In this document: positions 48,952 to 61,594 of the stretch, piece after piece
Layout of the letters: each line of letters begins with the position of its first letter
How positions within the stretch are numbered: position 1 is the first letter of the stretch
Origin: Schistosoma mansoni
Lineage: Eukaryota; Platyhelminthes; Trematoda; Strigeidida; Schistosomatidae
Direction: 5' to 3'
DNA length: 64,000 nt
NCBI RefSeq assembly: GCF_000237925.1
Contig: NC_031502.1
Coordinates: forward strand, 5,747,443-5,811,442
The notes under the pieces: generated by a model
Told to the model about the DNA's origin: nothing
The model's database searches: none
Seen by the model: only the letters and a program-made list of their open reading frames with translations
Made by a program: the position numbers and the translations under genes

Positions 48952-51900
48952 CTGATTCAAACAGAAAATAAAAGATTCTTGTTGAAAATATTGTCATGCC
49001 AATTTATATCTAATAAAATATTTGAAATATAAACCTCTTAGTTGTTGACATCTACTAAAATGATCGTTGAGATCAAAATAGGTCAGATTTCATAAAGAAT
49101 AGCGAACAGAAAAAATTTTGGGAACACATAGTAACTAATTGTTTAACAAAAAAAAGAATGGAACGAAGTCCTTTTGAGAGAATGTAAACATGTGTAAAGT
49201 AATAATTTAATGACATAAGGCTATGTTTAGCTGAAAACCATTAATGTTATTTAAATATTAATTTAGAGCATATATTGCACATATAAATTAAAGGAATAAA
49301 TGATTCTTCGAAGCACTTTTTTTAAATTCTGAATGCTTGTGCTGATTGTATCTGTTTGAATGATTTCAAGTAGATATGAGAACTAATTAACTTTTTCTAT
49401 TCTAAATGATCCTTGGATAAAGATTTATTCTTGAATTACTATCTTTTGTGTTATACGTTTCTTTAAGTCTATGAATTGTACAAGAATTGTGCGCTTTATT
49501 AACGATTGAAGAATTTTCAACGCTATCGTCTTCATCATAGATGATTTGTTTCTCATCTGAGAAACTTATAGTATTGCTTTTTCGCAGTTTTATAGTTTCA
49601 TTTCGTGATTGTGCCTGGATTGTATTTGATAAATGACTTACATAACCAGTATGAATGCTACCATCTTGATAAGTTTCTGAATAATCTGTTGAACACTGAT
49701 ATATAGGTGGTAAGCTTCCAATTTGAAAACTGTTTGGCCACTGCATAAAAAATACTGAACTCATTAACGGACCTTTAAACAAGATGTAAAGTGGTTTATC
49801 AAGTTTTTATATGGCAAACACTGAACTATAAATAAAATTCAGCGTATGTATGATATTGAATCTTTTGTTACTGTACACAAATTATGAGCATGAAAATGAA
49901 AATCCCCATTATGACATTTATTTAAAAGAATGAATAGAGCGAAGCAATGTCGTTTCAACCAGCGTTACAGTTCCTATATGATGTTACTGAAGAAATTGTA
50001 ACTCAGTGGTTAAGAAACGCGGTGAAGAAAACATTTACTACAGATGGACTGAATGTGGTTTTCTGTGATCATTCGATAATACAAACCATCAATAAAGACA
50101 GATTGCTTGAATTCGTTACATACATATGTATTTACCAATTCATCTGCTCCTTTGGAGCTAGCTATATAGTGCTTACATTTAGCAAGTTCATTATCGTATA
50201 ACAGAACACCATCCATCTTGGTTGAGCAACGGATGGATAAAAGTGATTTCGAGTTCTATTCTCGCTTATTCGGTGAACAAAGGTCATTAATTTGACTTGA
50301 ATAGAGAGTCCAAGGTTTTCCAACATGTTCCATCACGGTTACCACATGATATACGAATTTATCTGTTGCATATTCTTGAAGCTATCGGGATCCATATTCA
50401 CAAACTAACTTTTGGATCCAAAGGAAGTTTCTACAACTACTCACTCCACTCTGGTCATCCGTATTGGATTTTGGTATTTAGCTGAACTTTAATTAAACTC
50501 TTTCCTTCAAAAATATTTAAATAATGTTCTAATTTCTAATACTTCTATATTTTTACATATTTTCAACATTCATCTCTTGATTATTAAACACCTACTATAT
50601 TACCGACCTTTTATCGAAATATTATGTTAGTTCTTTTTATATATTATACAATGTGATAACTGTTTGATTTCCTGAGTAAATATTTTGATTCTTACAATCC
50701 TCTTTCTTTCAATCACTCGATATTATTTCATATTCAAGGTGGAATTATATAATTGTTACGTAACACAACGGCTCGACACAAGTTATTTCATCATTGTAAA
50801 TCAGACATAAATATTAGAGTAAGGCCGGGATGAAAAACTAACTGAAAAGAAATTTCTTATCTCTACATGTCCTTTCTATAAGCATTAGATATTTCAGAAA
50901 GTTATGGAAAATGCTGTCCAAACTAAAAGTTTTCATGATATCCTCAATGATGTAGATGGTTCCACAGTAAAATAACACAGATTTTAAAATGTTTCGAAGG
51001 TCTATTTTGTTAACCGCTTGTGACTTGGCATATATAAGCTTTTTTCGTCAAATATAACACATGTAAGCATAAACTAATCACCCTGGCCTTGGAATCACAC
51101 TATCTGAGTTATATATTGGAGTCTAATATCTAAAACACTCAAGTTAGTTGTCAAAAAGCTATTTAATCACTAGACGGCCTGCTTGAATATCTGGGCTACC
51201 TGTTCCTGCCATCTAGATATTCCAACAAGTTATCTGTTCTCTTGTTTGTTTTAACACATCATTATGCCTATTATTCTCATAAACTATTCAGGTACGTTTG
51301 TGAGAAGTTGACAACATTTTGCTGTACAAGTTACAAAAGAACCCAATCTGAGACATCGTGGTTACTGGCCATATGCATAGAAAAGAATATACATTATTCA
51401 CATATCGATTCCTGAACTGCTAACATCTAACTGGCGGCCACTCAGTATTTATCGCAATGATTGATCAAGAAATAAGAAAGAGGAACTTGTTGAAATAATT
51501 TGTGTTGAGAATCCTATATTATGCCAAAAACATAATATTGAATAAAGCCACTAATAATAAATAAAATAATAAAAAAAAGATAATTAGTCACATATAAAGA
51601 ACGAACGGTCAAGACTGAAAGAAAGTACAACTATTAGTTTATTTACTAGTTCTGTGACATCAATGAATACAGTTTTATACTAATCTAGATTTGGATTTCT
51701 GATCTACCAGTTTTCCGAAGGTTGTATATCATCAATGTGGTTCAGAATCTACAGGAAGAAGTTTCTCTTTAGAGCTTTCTGTGAAATGTAATATAGCATC
51801 TACATCGATAAAAAGATTCCGGTCGTAATATACTCAGTGGCTTATTTGGCAGAAAATGTTCCAAAAGTCCTGGTTTCAAATCCCGTGTATGGGGTCATAA

Positions 51901-54900
51901 GTGCATACTACTGGAGAACCTCATACTAGGATGTAACAGTCGTCCAGTGCTTCCAGGTCTTCAATGGTGGTNNNNNNNNNNNNNNNNNNNNNNNNNNNNN
52001 NNNNNNNNNNNNNNNNNNNNNNNNNNNNNNNNNNNNNNNNNNNNNNNNNNNNNNNNNNNNNNNNNNNNNNNNNNNNNNNNNNNNNNNNNNNNNNNNNNNN
52101 NNNNNNNNNNNNNNNNNNNNNNNNNNNNNNNNNNNNNNNNNNNNNNNNNNNNNNNNNNNNNNNNNNNNNNNTTCTTTTAACTATGAGCAGATATATTCAT
52201 TTAAAGCTATGAAGGATAACCAGGTATCTAATTCCACTTATATCACTGATTATGTTGGACACATAGAATTAGGGAGCTCTAGTTAACCAATATATAGTTT
52301 TTTTTAAAGGATACAACTTTCCAGATGATATTACATAAATAAATGTCAATTTTCATCGAATAACAAGTATCCATAATATTATATTTCAAAATTATAACTT
52401 AATTCTCATAAATCCTGACCATGTTTTTCATGACAGCCAAGTATTACCAATGTCAAATACATATAAATATATGTACAAGTTTGAATATTCAAATTTATGA
52501 AAAAAGTATCATATTACACTTCATATTTGAGGGCTTTCGTTTATGTAGGTGTTGACATAAGTGTAGTAATCTGTATTATTTTACAAAGAAACCATGTGTC
52601 ATTATAAGTAGGGCAAATTCTGTCATTTCGTTTGTTTGAGGATAAATTTTAAAAAGAATATATTTGACTAAAAGGAACTGAAAACGGTTAAAGATCTTGC
52701 TTTAATTTACTGAAATTCGATGACAAATGGCTAAATGGATAAACATTATTTACGGGCAAATCTCGTGATCTTTAAATTATTTTCAGACTGTGTAATGAAC
52801 TTTACACGTTTTTATGTGCCAAATATAAAGATCGAAAAACATTTGATATTACCAGAGAACTGTTTGGGTTAATATTCTAAGATCAATAAGAGAGCTAATC
52901 AGGGAATTCTCCCATGTTGTTTATTGTTATGTCTAAAAATTTCATGGTGATACATCTACAATGCATTTAACATAGTATATAATGAACTAGAGTAAAATTA
53001 AAACAAGGCTATCAGTTGAAAATTACAACTTACATGCAGTTTGTTGTGATTCTATTTGATTGTAAGACTCTATTTGTCGGTCAGTTGTTCCAACAATAAT
53101 CGGAATGGGCAGCAAAAGATCATGATGAATACGAGCAAACCGTTTGAACTCCTTCTCTTTACCTCGTTCGCATTGTTGAAATGTAATAATTTGAGGTTTC
53201 TTCGACATTAGTTCATATGTACCATTGCTGCTGCTACATGTTTCATGCATATAAACAAATTCCATAAATTTATCTGGTTTAACTGAAGCAATATCATTCT
53301 CTAAAATCCATTTAGTGACCTTCAATGGATGTTTTAGTTTTTTCAGTTTAAAACTAACCAGTCCTAGGTTGTATGCAACGTCTATACATGAACAACCTTC
53401 TAAACCCGTTGGTGGTAACGAAGGTATGTGAAATGTATGCTCTAACGCAACTCTTAATAAATGTTTTTCAGACGTAGGACGCTTTCTCATTTCGCCACTG
53501 TAAACATCTCTTTCTTCTTGAGCAATAACACGATGAGTCCAGTCCCGATAAGTTATTACCTGAGGAAAAAAGTAACTAAATTTATATATATTGAAATTGT
53601 CTGAACTACATTGTAAACCTGTAAGAAATTTGTTGGATGGATTCACAAATCATAAATTCAGTAGTAATCTGGAGTTGAAATTGAAGTGTTGTCGTTCGTT
53701 ATGATGTGTAATAATACTGTACATACTTTGCGGAAATTAATGTTCCTAACATGATTTCCAGCTTAACCGATTTGTACTTCAGAAAAAGAATCCGTTTCAA
53801 CCGTTTTGTATGACTTGAATTTATTACGTTTGTGTTAATTTTAAGATATTTATTGAAGAAATGTTTCTTCGATTATATTTAAGCTGAAATCAGTCTGAAG
53901 AATCAGACGCTTTTTCAAAACATCCTATTCGGTTACTATTAAAGGTTAATTAATGACTTAATTCTAGATTGGTGCGTAAAGTATGAAGTTGTGGCAGATA
54001 AAATCTATTTTCATTAGAAATGAACCAGGTATAACCAATGACATTAGGCGATCATTGTGTTAGTTTAATAATCAAATGAAATTAAGAGTACGAATTACTG
54101 GATTCTCAATGTGATGTGTGCGCTAATAATGAGGACGGATATAAGAAGTATGTAGCAGGAGTTGAAGGTGGAATGCTTACCAGTAGAAGATTGAAACAGA
54201 TAGGATAAAAGACAACAGGGGAAGATCAGAATAACAACGGGATTAAAAGAATAATGGCGTGTGTAAAGAACAACTCGAGGAAGATATGCAAATGATATTT
54301 TTCATGGATGATTTTCCCAATCAAGCCTTCCTTCACTACATTAGTCAGTGATCTTTAAGAGTAGTTCTTATCAAACGAACTGAATGTTTCAGGCTTTGTA
54401 CATGATGAACTTCTGTTTACACATTACTGAAGAAATCAATACTACGATGAATTGGTTTAATCCTCGTTGGTCTTTAATATTTCCCCAAATCTTACCACCC
54501 AATAATAGAATTCAATTTCAATAGCCCGTAAGGACCTTATTTTCAAAATATAGTATTAGGGATCGGCTATTAAATAGACAGTATATTTTCTAAGATTTAG
54601 TACTAGACATTCTTCTATGGCATTTTTTTAACTATATACATATCTGGAAAAAATGAGTAGTCGACTAAACCAAGATACGGTTTATAAACGCACCGTCTCA
54701 ATGATAGCATTTGTACTGTACTCTACTTCATTCGGTCATGGAAGATTTCAATACTGTTATCAGTGATGTAAATATCATTCTAATCAATACTAATGACTAT
54801 AATTGAAACGAGTTCAGTGCATATTATTTGTAGAGGTCATATATCTAATAGCTTGTAAAGTGAATTGTACCGTTATTCTACCTAAATATGGGTTCATTAT

Positions 54901-57900
54901 GTTCATTAATCAATAATTTTTATCAGAACATTGAACAATGGATTTTAAAATGAACGACCAATAAACAGCTGGTCTATCTATATTTTTCTTTAGCAAAAAT
55001 ATTTTTTTGCAAACTAAAGGCGAAACGGTTACTTATTAGATCATTTATTCAACATTTTCATTTTATAAAAAGAAAATAAATTAATTTTATATAGTCGAGA
55101 TCGTGAGTCAATTGAAGCTAGAACACCATGGAAAACCTGGGAGTACTGGACTCACGATCTCAACTATATAAAATTACTAAAATCTCCACGAAACCCTCTT
55201 CTGAAAATAAATTCAGACAAATTATTTTCTACAACTTTTGGTTGAAGGTGAACTAAATTCTCCAGAGCTTGATGATTCAGAGTTGATATTGTTTATAACT
55301 GCCAGTGGCATAAACTTAAACTAGATACAGGTCTCATATATAAATTTTACATACCTGACGTAGCACTAAAAATATTCTGTGTGGTTGTTTAACATATCCT
55401 GACCACCATATACCATTAGGTTGTTGACTCTCGTTACCAAACTTTTGCCGTATACAGTCTTCTAAATAATACGAAACAAATGCTCTTGCCAACGGACTCC
55501 ATAAATCTTTTTTACATGAATTAATATTTGTATTAAATTTTGCGCACCAATTCAAATCATTCGACATACCATTTAATGATGGAGCTAACAGAAGCGCAAA
55601 CGGATCTTCTACCAGTAAACTTAAACATGCTGTCAATCGACTGCCTGGATTAAGTTGACGTTGACTGACAGTTAGTCTGCAAGAAATTGGATAACCTGTT
55701 TGAGCTCCAAGACATGTAGTTGGATATATTGCATGAGATGAAACGTATGATTGAGAAATCCACGTAGAAGGTAATGGATATGGATTATCACTGCATCGTT
55801 GTACAGTTAATGTTGTTTTACTTAATGAATTATATAGTGTCTTTTTCATTTTCATGGTACGATTAAAATGGGGTTTACATAATGATTGCATACTATTATT
55901 ATTTTGATCATTTTCACCATTTGGGTATTGACTCTCATCTTCTGTTGATTGCATAGAATTTAAATATGGATTACTTTGATGCGAATCATTTAAACAAGAA
56001 CTCAATGAATATTTAGTTAATTTAGTCGTATCATCTAGATCAGTGTTAGAGTAACCACTTTGACCTAACGATGATAAATGATCTGGTATGTAATCATTTG
56101 TAAAAGTGGAATCTAACACTGAATTTTTCTCAATTAACTTTTCCTCACTGTTATCATATTCATCTAGAATATTTTCCGTTTCTTTTTTACATAAATTTGA
56201 TAATCGTGAACATGTTCTTGATAAGTTTGTAAATTTCACTGTGTTGCTACCAGATGATATGAATTGATCAAAACTGCTCACATAATTTCTGGTAATTGGA
56301 GGACAAGCTAATGTACTCGGAATCACCTATAAATTGTGCCCAAAAAACATAATTAAAAAAAACTATTCTTTCATGGCAGCAAATTGATTAAATTCTGTGA
56401 ATAAAGCTGATCTATACGATGAAGTTTGCAACACTATTCAAGTGATCAAGACAAATCCTTGACCGATTTTGATCAATCACAAAAGAAAATGTGAGCAAAT
56501 GATTTATAATATTCGAACTAAGATTATGGTTTAGGGTTAGAAATCGACAATCGGATGTAGAATTAGAGTACGCATATGCTAATCGTAAGACCTAATGTCA
56601 ACCATAATTCATAACCTTAAATCTTAAAACATAACTGCAATTCTAACTATAAATCTCGGTCTCAACCCTAATGATAAATTGTTATTAACATATACCAATG
56701 TGATCTCTGAATATATGAAGATAATTTTATGAGTGACATTATTCATCATACAGTCAACAGGTGATAACATCTATTTTGTGATTGGTAGATGATATGTTGT
56801 ATTGATATATCCACCTTGACCTTGTAATGACTTACACATTTATGTTTGGCTTGACCGTATAATTCAGGTTTACTGATTCTGTACTTTTCTGAAGTTTGTT
56901 TAATTTCAAAAAAATACTATGAATGTTCAAGGTGCAGAATTTTTATGATATTTTTTGGCTAAAAATACAACTTTTAATTAGAAATAAGTACTAACAACAT
57001 CCTTTGTGAGATTTAAAACACTATTTAGCAACAATCGTTTACAGAGTTGAATTCACGAGTCGATCTAAGGTGGACCATAACTGAAAATCTGGAAACACTC
57101 TACGTCCGTTTAATCCTAGTATGGGACTACTGAGTAGTGCGCATACATGATCCTGCACGCGTGAATACAACTGTGAAAGTACTGCAATCTCCACAAATCT
57201 CCATACTGATAACCATTGTTTAATTGCATGATGTGATATTTTTATAATGTATACATTAAAAATAAACATTTCTAAAATTAGAAAGCATTTAATATGATAA
57301 AAAATTCTTAAACTACTGATGAACTTACTTTGACTGGTATGATGACACTACTATTTTCCTAACATGAATGTTCATCAAAATGTCTGAACCACTTATTTTT
57401 CAACTGCTCAAACATTTCGGTTAATCTTACTGCCTTAGGTTTGTTTGAACTGAGTAGTTATGAATGTCAGCTAACAGAAACGTTTAATAATCAAATATTG
57501 GTTGAAGATATTGATTGTTAAGAATACTTTTAAAATATGCTATGAATAATTGTAGATTGAATGTACTTTAAAAAGAATGTTTATTTCACTCTTGTACTAA
57601 GAATTCTGTCATACAACATAATGTACAGTACTAAACGAAGCTATTGTTAATGATATCGTTAGTCGACACTGAAAAAAAAAATGTTTACATGTTGATGACC
57701 AACCTTGAAGACCTTAAATTAATTTTGATTCATCCTGTCAAGTACTAATCAAGATGGTTCATAAAAAATAAGTAAATCAGTTCATCGTTTCCTATTCAAT
57801 GATCATTCATATTATTTTAATCTGAAATAAATATTACTTGGGAATTGAATTTTGTTATTAAGATTTATCAGCGTATATTTAGAAACATAAAAATAATGGA

Positions 57901-58716
57901 GGTAATGCTCAAGTTGTCTTAGTCTTGAATGTGTAATGCTCAAGAGTACCATACTAGAAATATAAATAGTTATCCAGTGCTTCTTGGTTTTTTTAATAAT
58001 GGTCTAGTTGAAATTCGTCCGTAATTTAAATCATGAAGATAATTTTTAAACATCTATTTTGATACCGAATAGTTCCTTTAAAACTGAACAATTATACAAT
58101 TCAAATATTGATTATTGATGTATTATGTAATAGTTACTGACGCAAGAAATCTTGTTGACTAAGTATATGAACAAACAACAGTTATAATCAGAAGGGGTTT
58201 TGTGGAGGTTTCAGTATTTTTCATAGTTGAAATCACGAGTGCGGGATCGTGGATGCGCAATGCTGAGGAGTCCCGTAATAGGACGAAACGGCCGTCCGGT
58301 GCTTCCAGGTTTTCCATAGTGGTCTAGTTTCAATTGACTCATGATTTCAATTATGAAAAACAACAGTTACTTAAGAAAGAATCTGTCTCAGTATAAATAC
58401 TTTATATAGAAAGAAACACTGATTTGGAAAACAAACCAAATTAACTCAAATTATTTTCATTCAGATAGTTAAAAGTAAAATATTTTAATAATTCAAAATC
58501 ATACCATCATTTTGTTAATGATTGTTTTACGTAAAACTTTTAATCCTTTATCTGCACATAATTGTTCTCCATTCGATAATAATAAATAAACTCTTAGCCT
58601 GTATTCAATACTACCTCTTGAGCCAACAAATGAACATGGACAAGCTGCAGGTAATTCAAATTCAAATGGATAGTAGCGTTTACCAGCTAAAATAAGTTCA
58701 CAAGTTCCAGGGATAC
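48635..58716 (-). CDS. Arrestin-domain-containing protein (ARRDC/alpha-arrestin), five exons seen, both ends missing
   Basis: Minus-strand exons 58716-58505, 56326-55355, 53559-53034, 49754-49457 and 48951-48635 (cut by gap). Phases fit at every junction: 0 for the first two introns, then 1, then 2. The protein has the arrestin N-lobe end, a long Ser/Asn/Asp-rich insert, the arrestin C-lobe with the family signature LPPTGLEGCSCIDVAYNL and IPIIVGT, and a C-terminal tail with PPIY, a PPxY motif. Alpha-arrestins recruit Nedd4-type ubiquitin ligases through PPxY motifs and act as adaptors for ubiquitination and endocytosis of membrane proteins. The first exon (or exons), with the beginning of the N-lobe, is not found in the window. 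The last two exons are less certain than the first three. Several SINE and hammerhead repeats lie in the introns. Confidence 0.85.
49457..49754 (-). CDS. ARRDC-like exon: C-terminal tail with PPxY
   Basis: Continues the phase of the previous exon if the acceptor is at 49755-49756 (GTTCAG; weak pyrimidine tract). LPPIYQ supplies a PPxY motif at the expected distance after the C-lobe. If the GTATAA donor at 49456 is not used, the frame ends at TAG 49402-49404; the spliced form joins the next exon in phase 2. Confidence 0.6.
51835..51971 (+). repeat. Decayed hammerhead SINE, cut by gap
   Basis: Box A-like TACTCAGTGGCTTATTTGG, box B-like TGGTTTCAAATCCC, then a hammerhead remnant (CCTCATACTAGGATGTAACAG, shortened core) and the family tail CCAGTGCTTCCAGGTCTTC up to the gap. 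Confidence 0.55.
51972..52171. other. Assembly gap (200 N)
   Basis: Exactly 200 N, inside a SINE copy within an ARRDC-like intron. Confidence 0.95.
53034..53559 (-). CDS. ARRDC-like exon: arrestin C-lobe
   Basis: Entered in phase 0 after TTTTTTCCTCAG, left in phase 1 at GTAAGT. Contains VITYRDWTHRVIAQEE, HTFHIPSLPPTGLEGCSCID and, near the end, LLLPIPIIVGTTD, the most conserved C-lobe strands of alpha-arrestins. About 60 residues between them are longer and more charged than usual. Confidence 0.9.
55090..55200. repeat. Minimal foldback copy of the hammerhead element
   Basis: Only the ends remain: TATATAGTCGAGATCGTGAG and TCAATTGAAGCTAGAACACC, then a short tail and CTCACGATCTCAACTATATA, followed by CTCCACGAAACCCTCTTCTG. 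The tRNA-like head and ribozyme are absent, which shows that the inverted ends can persist without them. Confidence 0.65.
55355..56326 (-). CDS. ARRDC-like exon: low-complexity insert plus start of the C-lobe
   Basis: 324 codons, phase 0 at both ends (acceptor TTTATAG, donor GTATGT). Residues of roughly 17-200 are rich in Ser, Asn, Asp and Thr and have no domain signature. The C-lobe begins at about residue 211 (GYPISCRLTVSQRQLNPGSR, the usual P-G-x-x strand turn). Family members normally have a short linker here. Confidence 0.85.
57040..57215 (-). repeat. Decayed foldback hammerhead element
   Basis: The ends GTTGAATTCACGAGTCGATC and CACGCGTGAATACAACTGTG are still inverted copies. The minus strand keeps GCGCACTACTCAGTAGTCCC and a degraded TTAAACGGACGT core, so no active ribozyme is expected. 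Confidence 0.55.
58186..58365 (+). mobile_element. Hammerhead element without the tRNA-like head
   Basis: Outer end CAGAAGGGGTTTTGTGGAG, inner end TAGTTGAAATCACGAG, then directly GTGCGGGATCGTGG and the hammerhead, tail, and TCAATTGACTCATGATTTCA. Compared with 12088-12390 the box A/box B segment is deleted. Confidence 0.7.
58256..58302 (+). ncRNA. Hammerhead ribozyme, core intact
   Basis: CTGAGGA (58263-58269), stem II GTCC/GGAC, GAAA (58285-58288), GTC with the predicted cut after 58296. Stem I GCAATG/CGGTGC contains one mismatch and a G-U pair, so activity may be reduced. Confidence 0.65.
58505..58716 (-). CDS. ARRDC-like exon: end of the arrestin N-lobe
   Basis: 70 codons between an acceptor after a long pyrimidine tract (TTTATTACAG) and donor GTATGA. 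It enters in phase 1 and leaves in phase 0. AGKRYYPFEFELPAACPCSF and GSIEYRLRVYLLL match the ARRDC pattern of a ypFxFxLP strand followed by the SF-x-G-s-x-x-Y strand. Confidence 0.85.
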
Positions 58717-58889
58717 CTGTAATAAATTCAAAGAGGATATAAAGAGGAAAATTTATTTTATTAGAAATTTTGGTTAATATCAGAGAAGTTTTTATTCGTG
58801 TATAGCTTATCGACTGACCCAATAACTTAATAGTAATATCTATTACAGTTAAAGGGGAATGAATAACGGTATGATAATTTAAGAAAGTA

Positions 58890-59060
58890 TGGGGATTTGT
58901 TGAGATTCCGCACGTGGGACTCGGACCCAGGGCCTTCGATCTCGCGTGCGGGGTCGTGGATGAGCACTGCGCAGTAGTCCCATACTAGGATAAAACGGCC
59001 ATCCGATGCTCCCAGCTTTTGGATGGTGGTCTAACTTAGATTGACTTGTGAATTCAACTG
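58890..59060 (+). repeat. Decayed hammerhead SINE
   Basis: Recognisable series: GCGTGCGGGGTCGTGGATGA, GTCCCATACTAGGATAAAAC, GGCCATCCGATGCTCCC, tail. The conserved CTGAnGA reads GCGCAGTA and GAAA reads TAAA, so it should be inactive. Confidence 0.55.
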
Positions 59061-60583
59061 TTAAAATTTAAGAAAGCATGATCATCTTCAATGTAATAGC
59101 TTCTCTTCAATGATATACGGCAAGAAGAACATAAATCAATGACAGAAATGTCTTTTGTTTATCAACATCCATTAATTATAATAAAAAATCCTTTGAAAAC
59201 GGTAGATTTAAATAATCCAAAGTGAGAAAATACTCAGTTCCACTGTTATACGATGTAAGTCACATGAATGAATAAAATTCCTGCATCTGTACCATATATT
59301 ATTTGCCATCATTGATCACTCAGTAATAATAAGTGTCTAGTTATTAGCAATTAACAAGTGCTGAAGATAGAGTTACTGCTTAACAGTTCACTAATAACTT
59401 TGATTACGTGAAAATTCTCCATTGGTTGATTAGATTTTCTTCGCTTTATTATAATGCATGTGAACTATTAAGGTTTATCCTGACTAAATAGTTGGTAAAC
59501 ACAGTTAAATGAACTTAAACAGTCTTAATAATCCAGAAATATACCAAATAATGATCACATCGTAATTTAGTCAAATTCATTTTAACAATGGTTATAAGTA
59601 TCTGGGGCCTTGACAAACGGTTATTTGCTCAAATTATGTATCTGTTGTATGAATAACTTAATTTGATTCACATTAACCGAACATCCTTCCAATACAATGT
59701 AAAAGGCATTATTTTTTGTGTGGATATTAAATCTAGGACTGTGATAATTACTTGTATGAGTAAATCAAGTATTCTGAACATTTTCGAAATTTTTACTCAT
59801 TGTTTTTGACAATAATAACCAGTTATAAAGGTCATTTTCAACAAACGGTTGCTTTAATATATTTAAATCCATCAGCTGACCTCAAATAGACAGACACGTT
59901 GGGTTCCGTAACCGAAAGGGGGTGGATGCGAAAGTAACATAAAATCTATATTTTAGGGAAGTGCTTCATAAAAATTCACTAAATATGAATGTATATTTAC
60001 ATCGCAGGCCTGAATTAGGTGAAAACTAACTAAAACCAGAGATTATCCAATGGTCTGATCAGGTGATTTTATGTCCTTAACATTCAGGAGAAACAGGATG
60101 ATCATGTGCTGAATCTTGTTTGAGGTCGTGAGTGAAACGTTAAATTGATTTTTATTGCCAAAGGCGTTTTGATAGTTTTTCAGCTGATGTCAACCTATTA
60201 TGCGCAAAGTATACAAAATTTATATGTTTGAGAACATTCATATCTTGTTTGGTTGCAGTGCTTTAGTGGAGCTTAAGTCAATAAGTGACATAACGAATAA
60301 GAAATAAGACTGATATAAATGTTGATTTGAAAAAAGCTCCCTTCTGAAATAAGATGGTTCAATTTTTAAATATAAAGAATGTATGCTACTTTAAATGATC
60401 CATGAACTATTACTGTGTTCGATAACTGTAACATTTGTTCTAAACAACTGTCAAAGTAATGGAAAATGGTTACGTACTCTAAAAAGTTTCTCAAAAGAAT
60501 GTAATGAGTAGTAATATTTTACGATAAATGACTTGATAATAAACATCAGTGAGGGGTCAAAATAATCATCGAATCTAAAATTA
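59061..60583. other. Non-coding, no gene seen
   Basis: AT-rich. I searched for the missing N-lobe exon of the arrestin gene (minus strand) and found nothing acceptable. Confidence 0.4.
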
Positions 60584-60895
60584 TTTGAAGGGGATTTTGT
60601 GGAGATTTTAGTAATTTTATATAGTTGAAATCATGAGTCAATTAAAGCTAGACCACTTTGGAAAACCTGGAAGCACTAGACGGCCGTTTCGTCCTATTGT
60701 GGGACTCCTCAGCAGTGCGCATCCACGATCCCGCCTCGAGAGATTCCAGCCGAGGACCTATTAGTCTCGCGCGCGAGCGCTTAACCACAGACCACTGAGC
60801 CGGCATCCAACGGTGTTAATGTCCAATGCTTCCAGGTTTTCCATGGTGATCGAGCTTCAATTGACTCATGATTTTAACTATAATTTTGTCTTAAC
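60584..60895 (-). mobile_element. Hammerhead element with long inverted ends and tRNA-like centre
   Basis: Left arm: GGGGATTTTGTGGAGATTTT, TAGTTGAAATCATGAGTCAA, tail complement, minus-strand hammerhead. Centre: minus-strand tRNA-like segment (box A complement CCACTGAGCCGGC near 60790). Right arm: CAATGCTTCCAGGTTTTCCA, then CTTCAATTGACTCATGATTT, the inverse of the left arm. Tail and ends are present on both sides, the ribozyme on one side only. Confidence 0.7.
60673..60718 (-). ncRNA. Hammerhead ribozyme
   Basis: Minus strand: stem I GCACTG/TAGTGC with one G-U pair, core CTGAGGA, stem II GTCC/GGAC, core GAAA, minimal stem III and GTC. All required core bases are present. Confidence 0.75.
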
Positions 60896-61594
60896 AAGAT
60901 TTAAATCAGTCAATATGGAAATTTTCAAATGCCCGGCAGTTGTGCTCTTTTTATTTACTGAATAACTAGTATATATATATATATAACTCCATAACTGAAG
61001 TCTATGTTTTGACAAAATAATATTCTTCATGTATATCATTAAAACAAATTGTACAAACAAAGTTAATCATTCACCATTTAACTTCTTTATTTCAGTATAC
61101 AAATCGATTCATCTAACTTATATCCTTTCTTATATCAAAATAAACGAGTCACTATCATCACCATCATTATCACCATCTATCTCTTTGCTATTATCGAAAT
61201 TTTGTTTTATTTTTTCTATGTTAATCAAGATATATATGACAAGTTATCGTTTTAGTCTAATAACCGTATATGATATCAAAAAGAAATTTAAAACAAAAAC
61301 AAAAAAAGCAAAAAAAACCGATCAAAGTTTTGATGTTTAGTTACTTGTTTACGTGTGTTTGTGTGTTCATGAAAAATGGAACACGAACTAACGTTAGAAT
61401 AAACAAACAAACAAATAAATAAATAAACAAATAAATATGTAAATATAACTTTCAAATTGAAAGTGTTCTTTATTTATTTCTTTCCATAATTAAAACTTAA
61501 CTTTATTTATAAGAGAGACAGACAGACATAAAACAAAGTATATTTCAATTCAGATAATAATATTCAACTTTCAAAAAAAAGATTTGTCTAAAAT

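Noticed and set aside
61125-61225. Minus-strand acidic open tail (DGDNDGDDSDS) with a stop and an AATAAA about 50 bases later, like a gene's last exon
   Set aside because: The acceptor is weak, the repetitive ATC/ATT content can produce such a peptide by chance, and no upstream exon was found.
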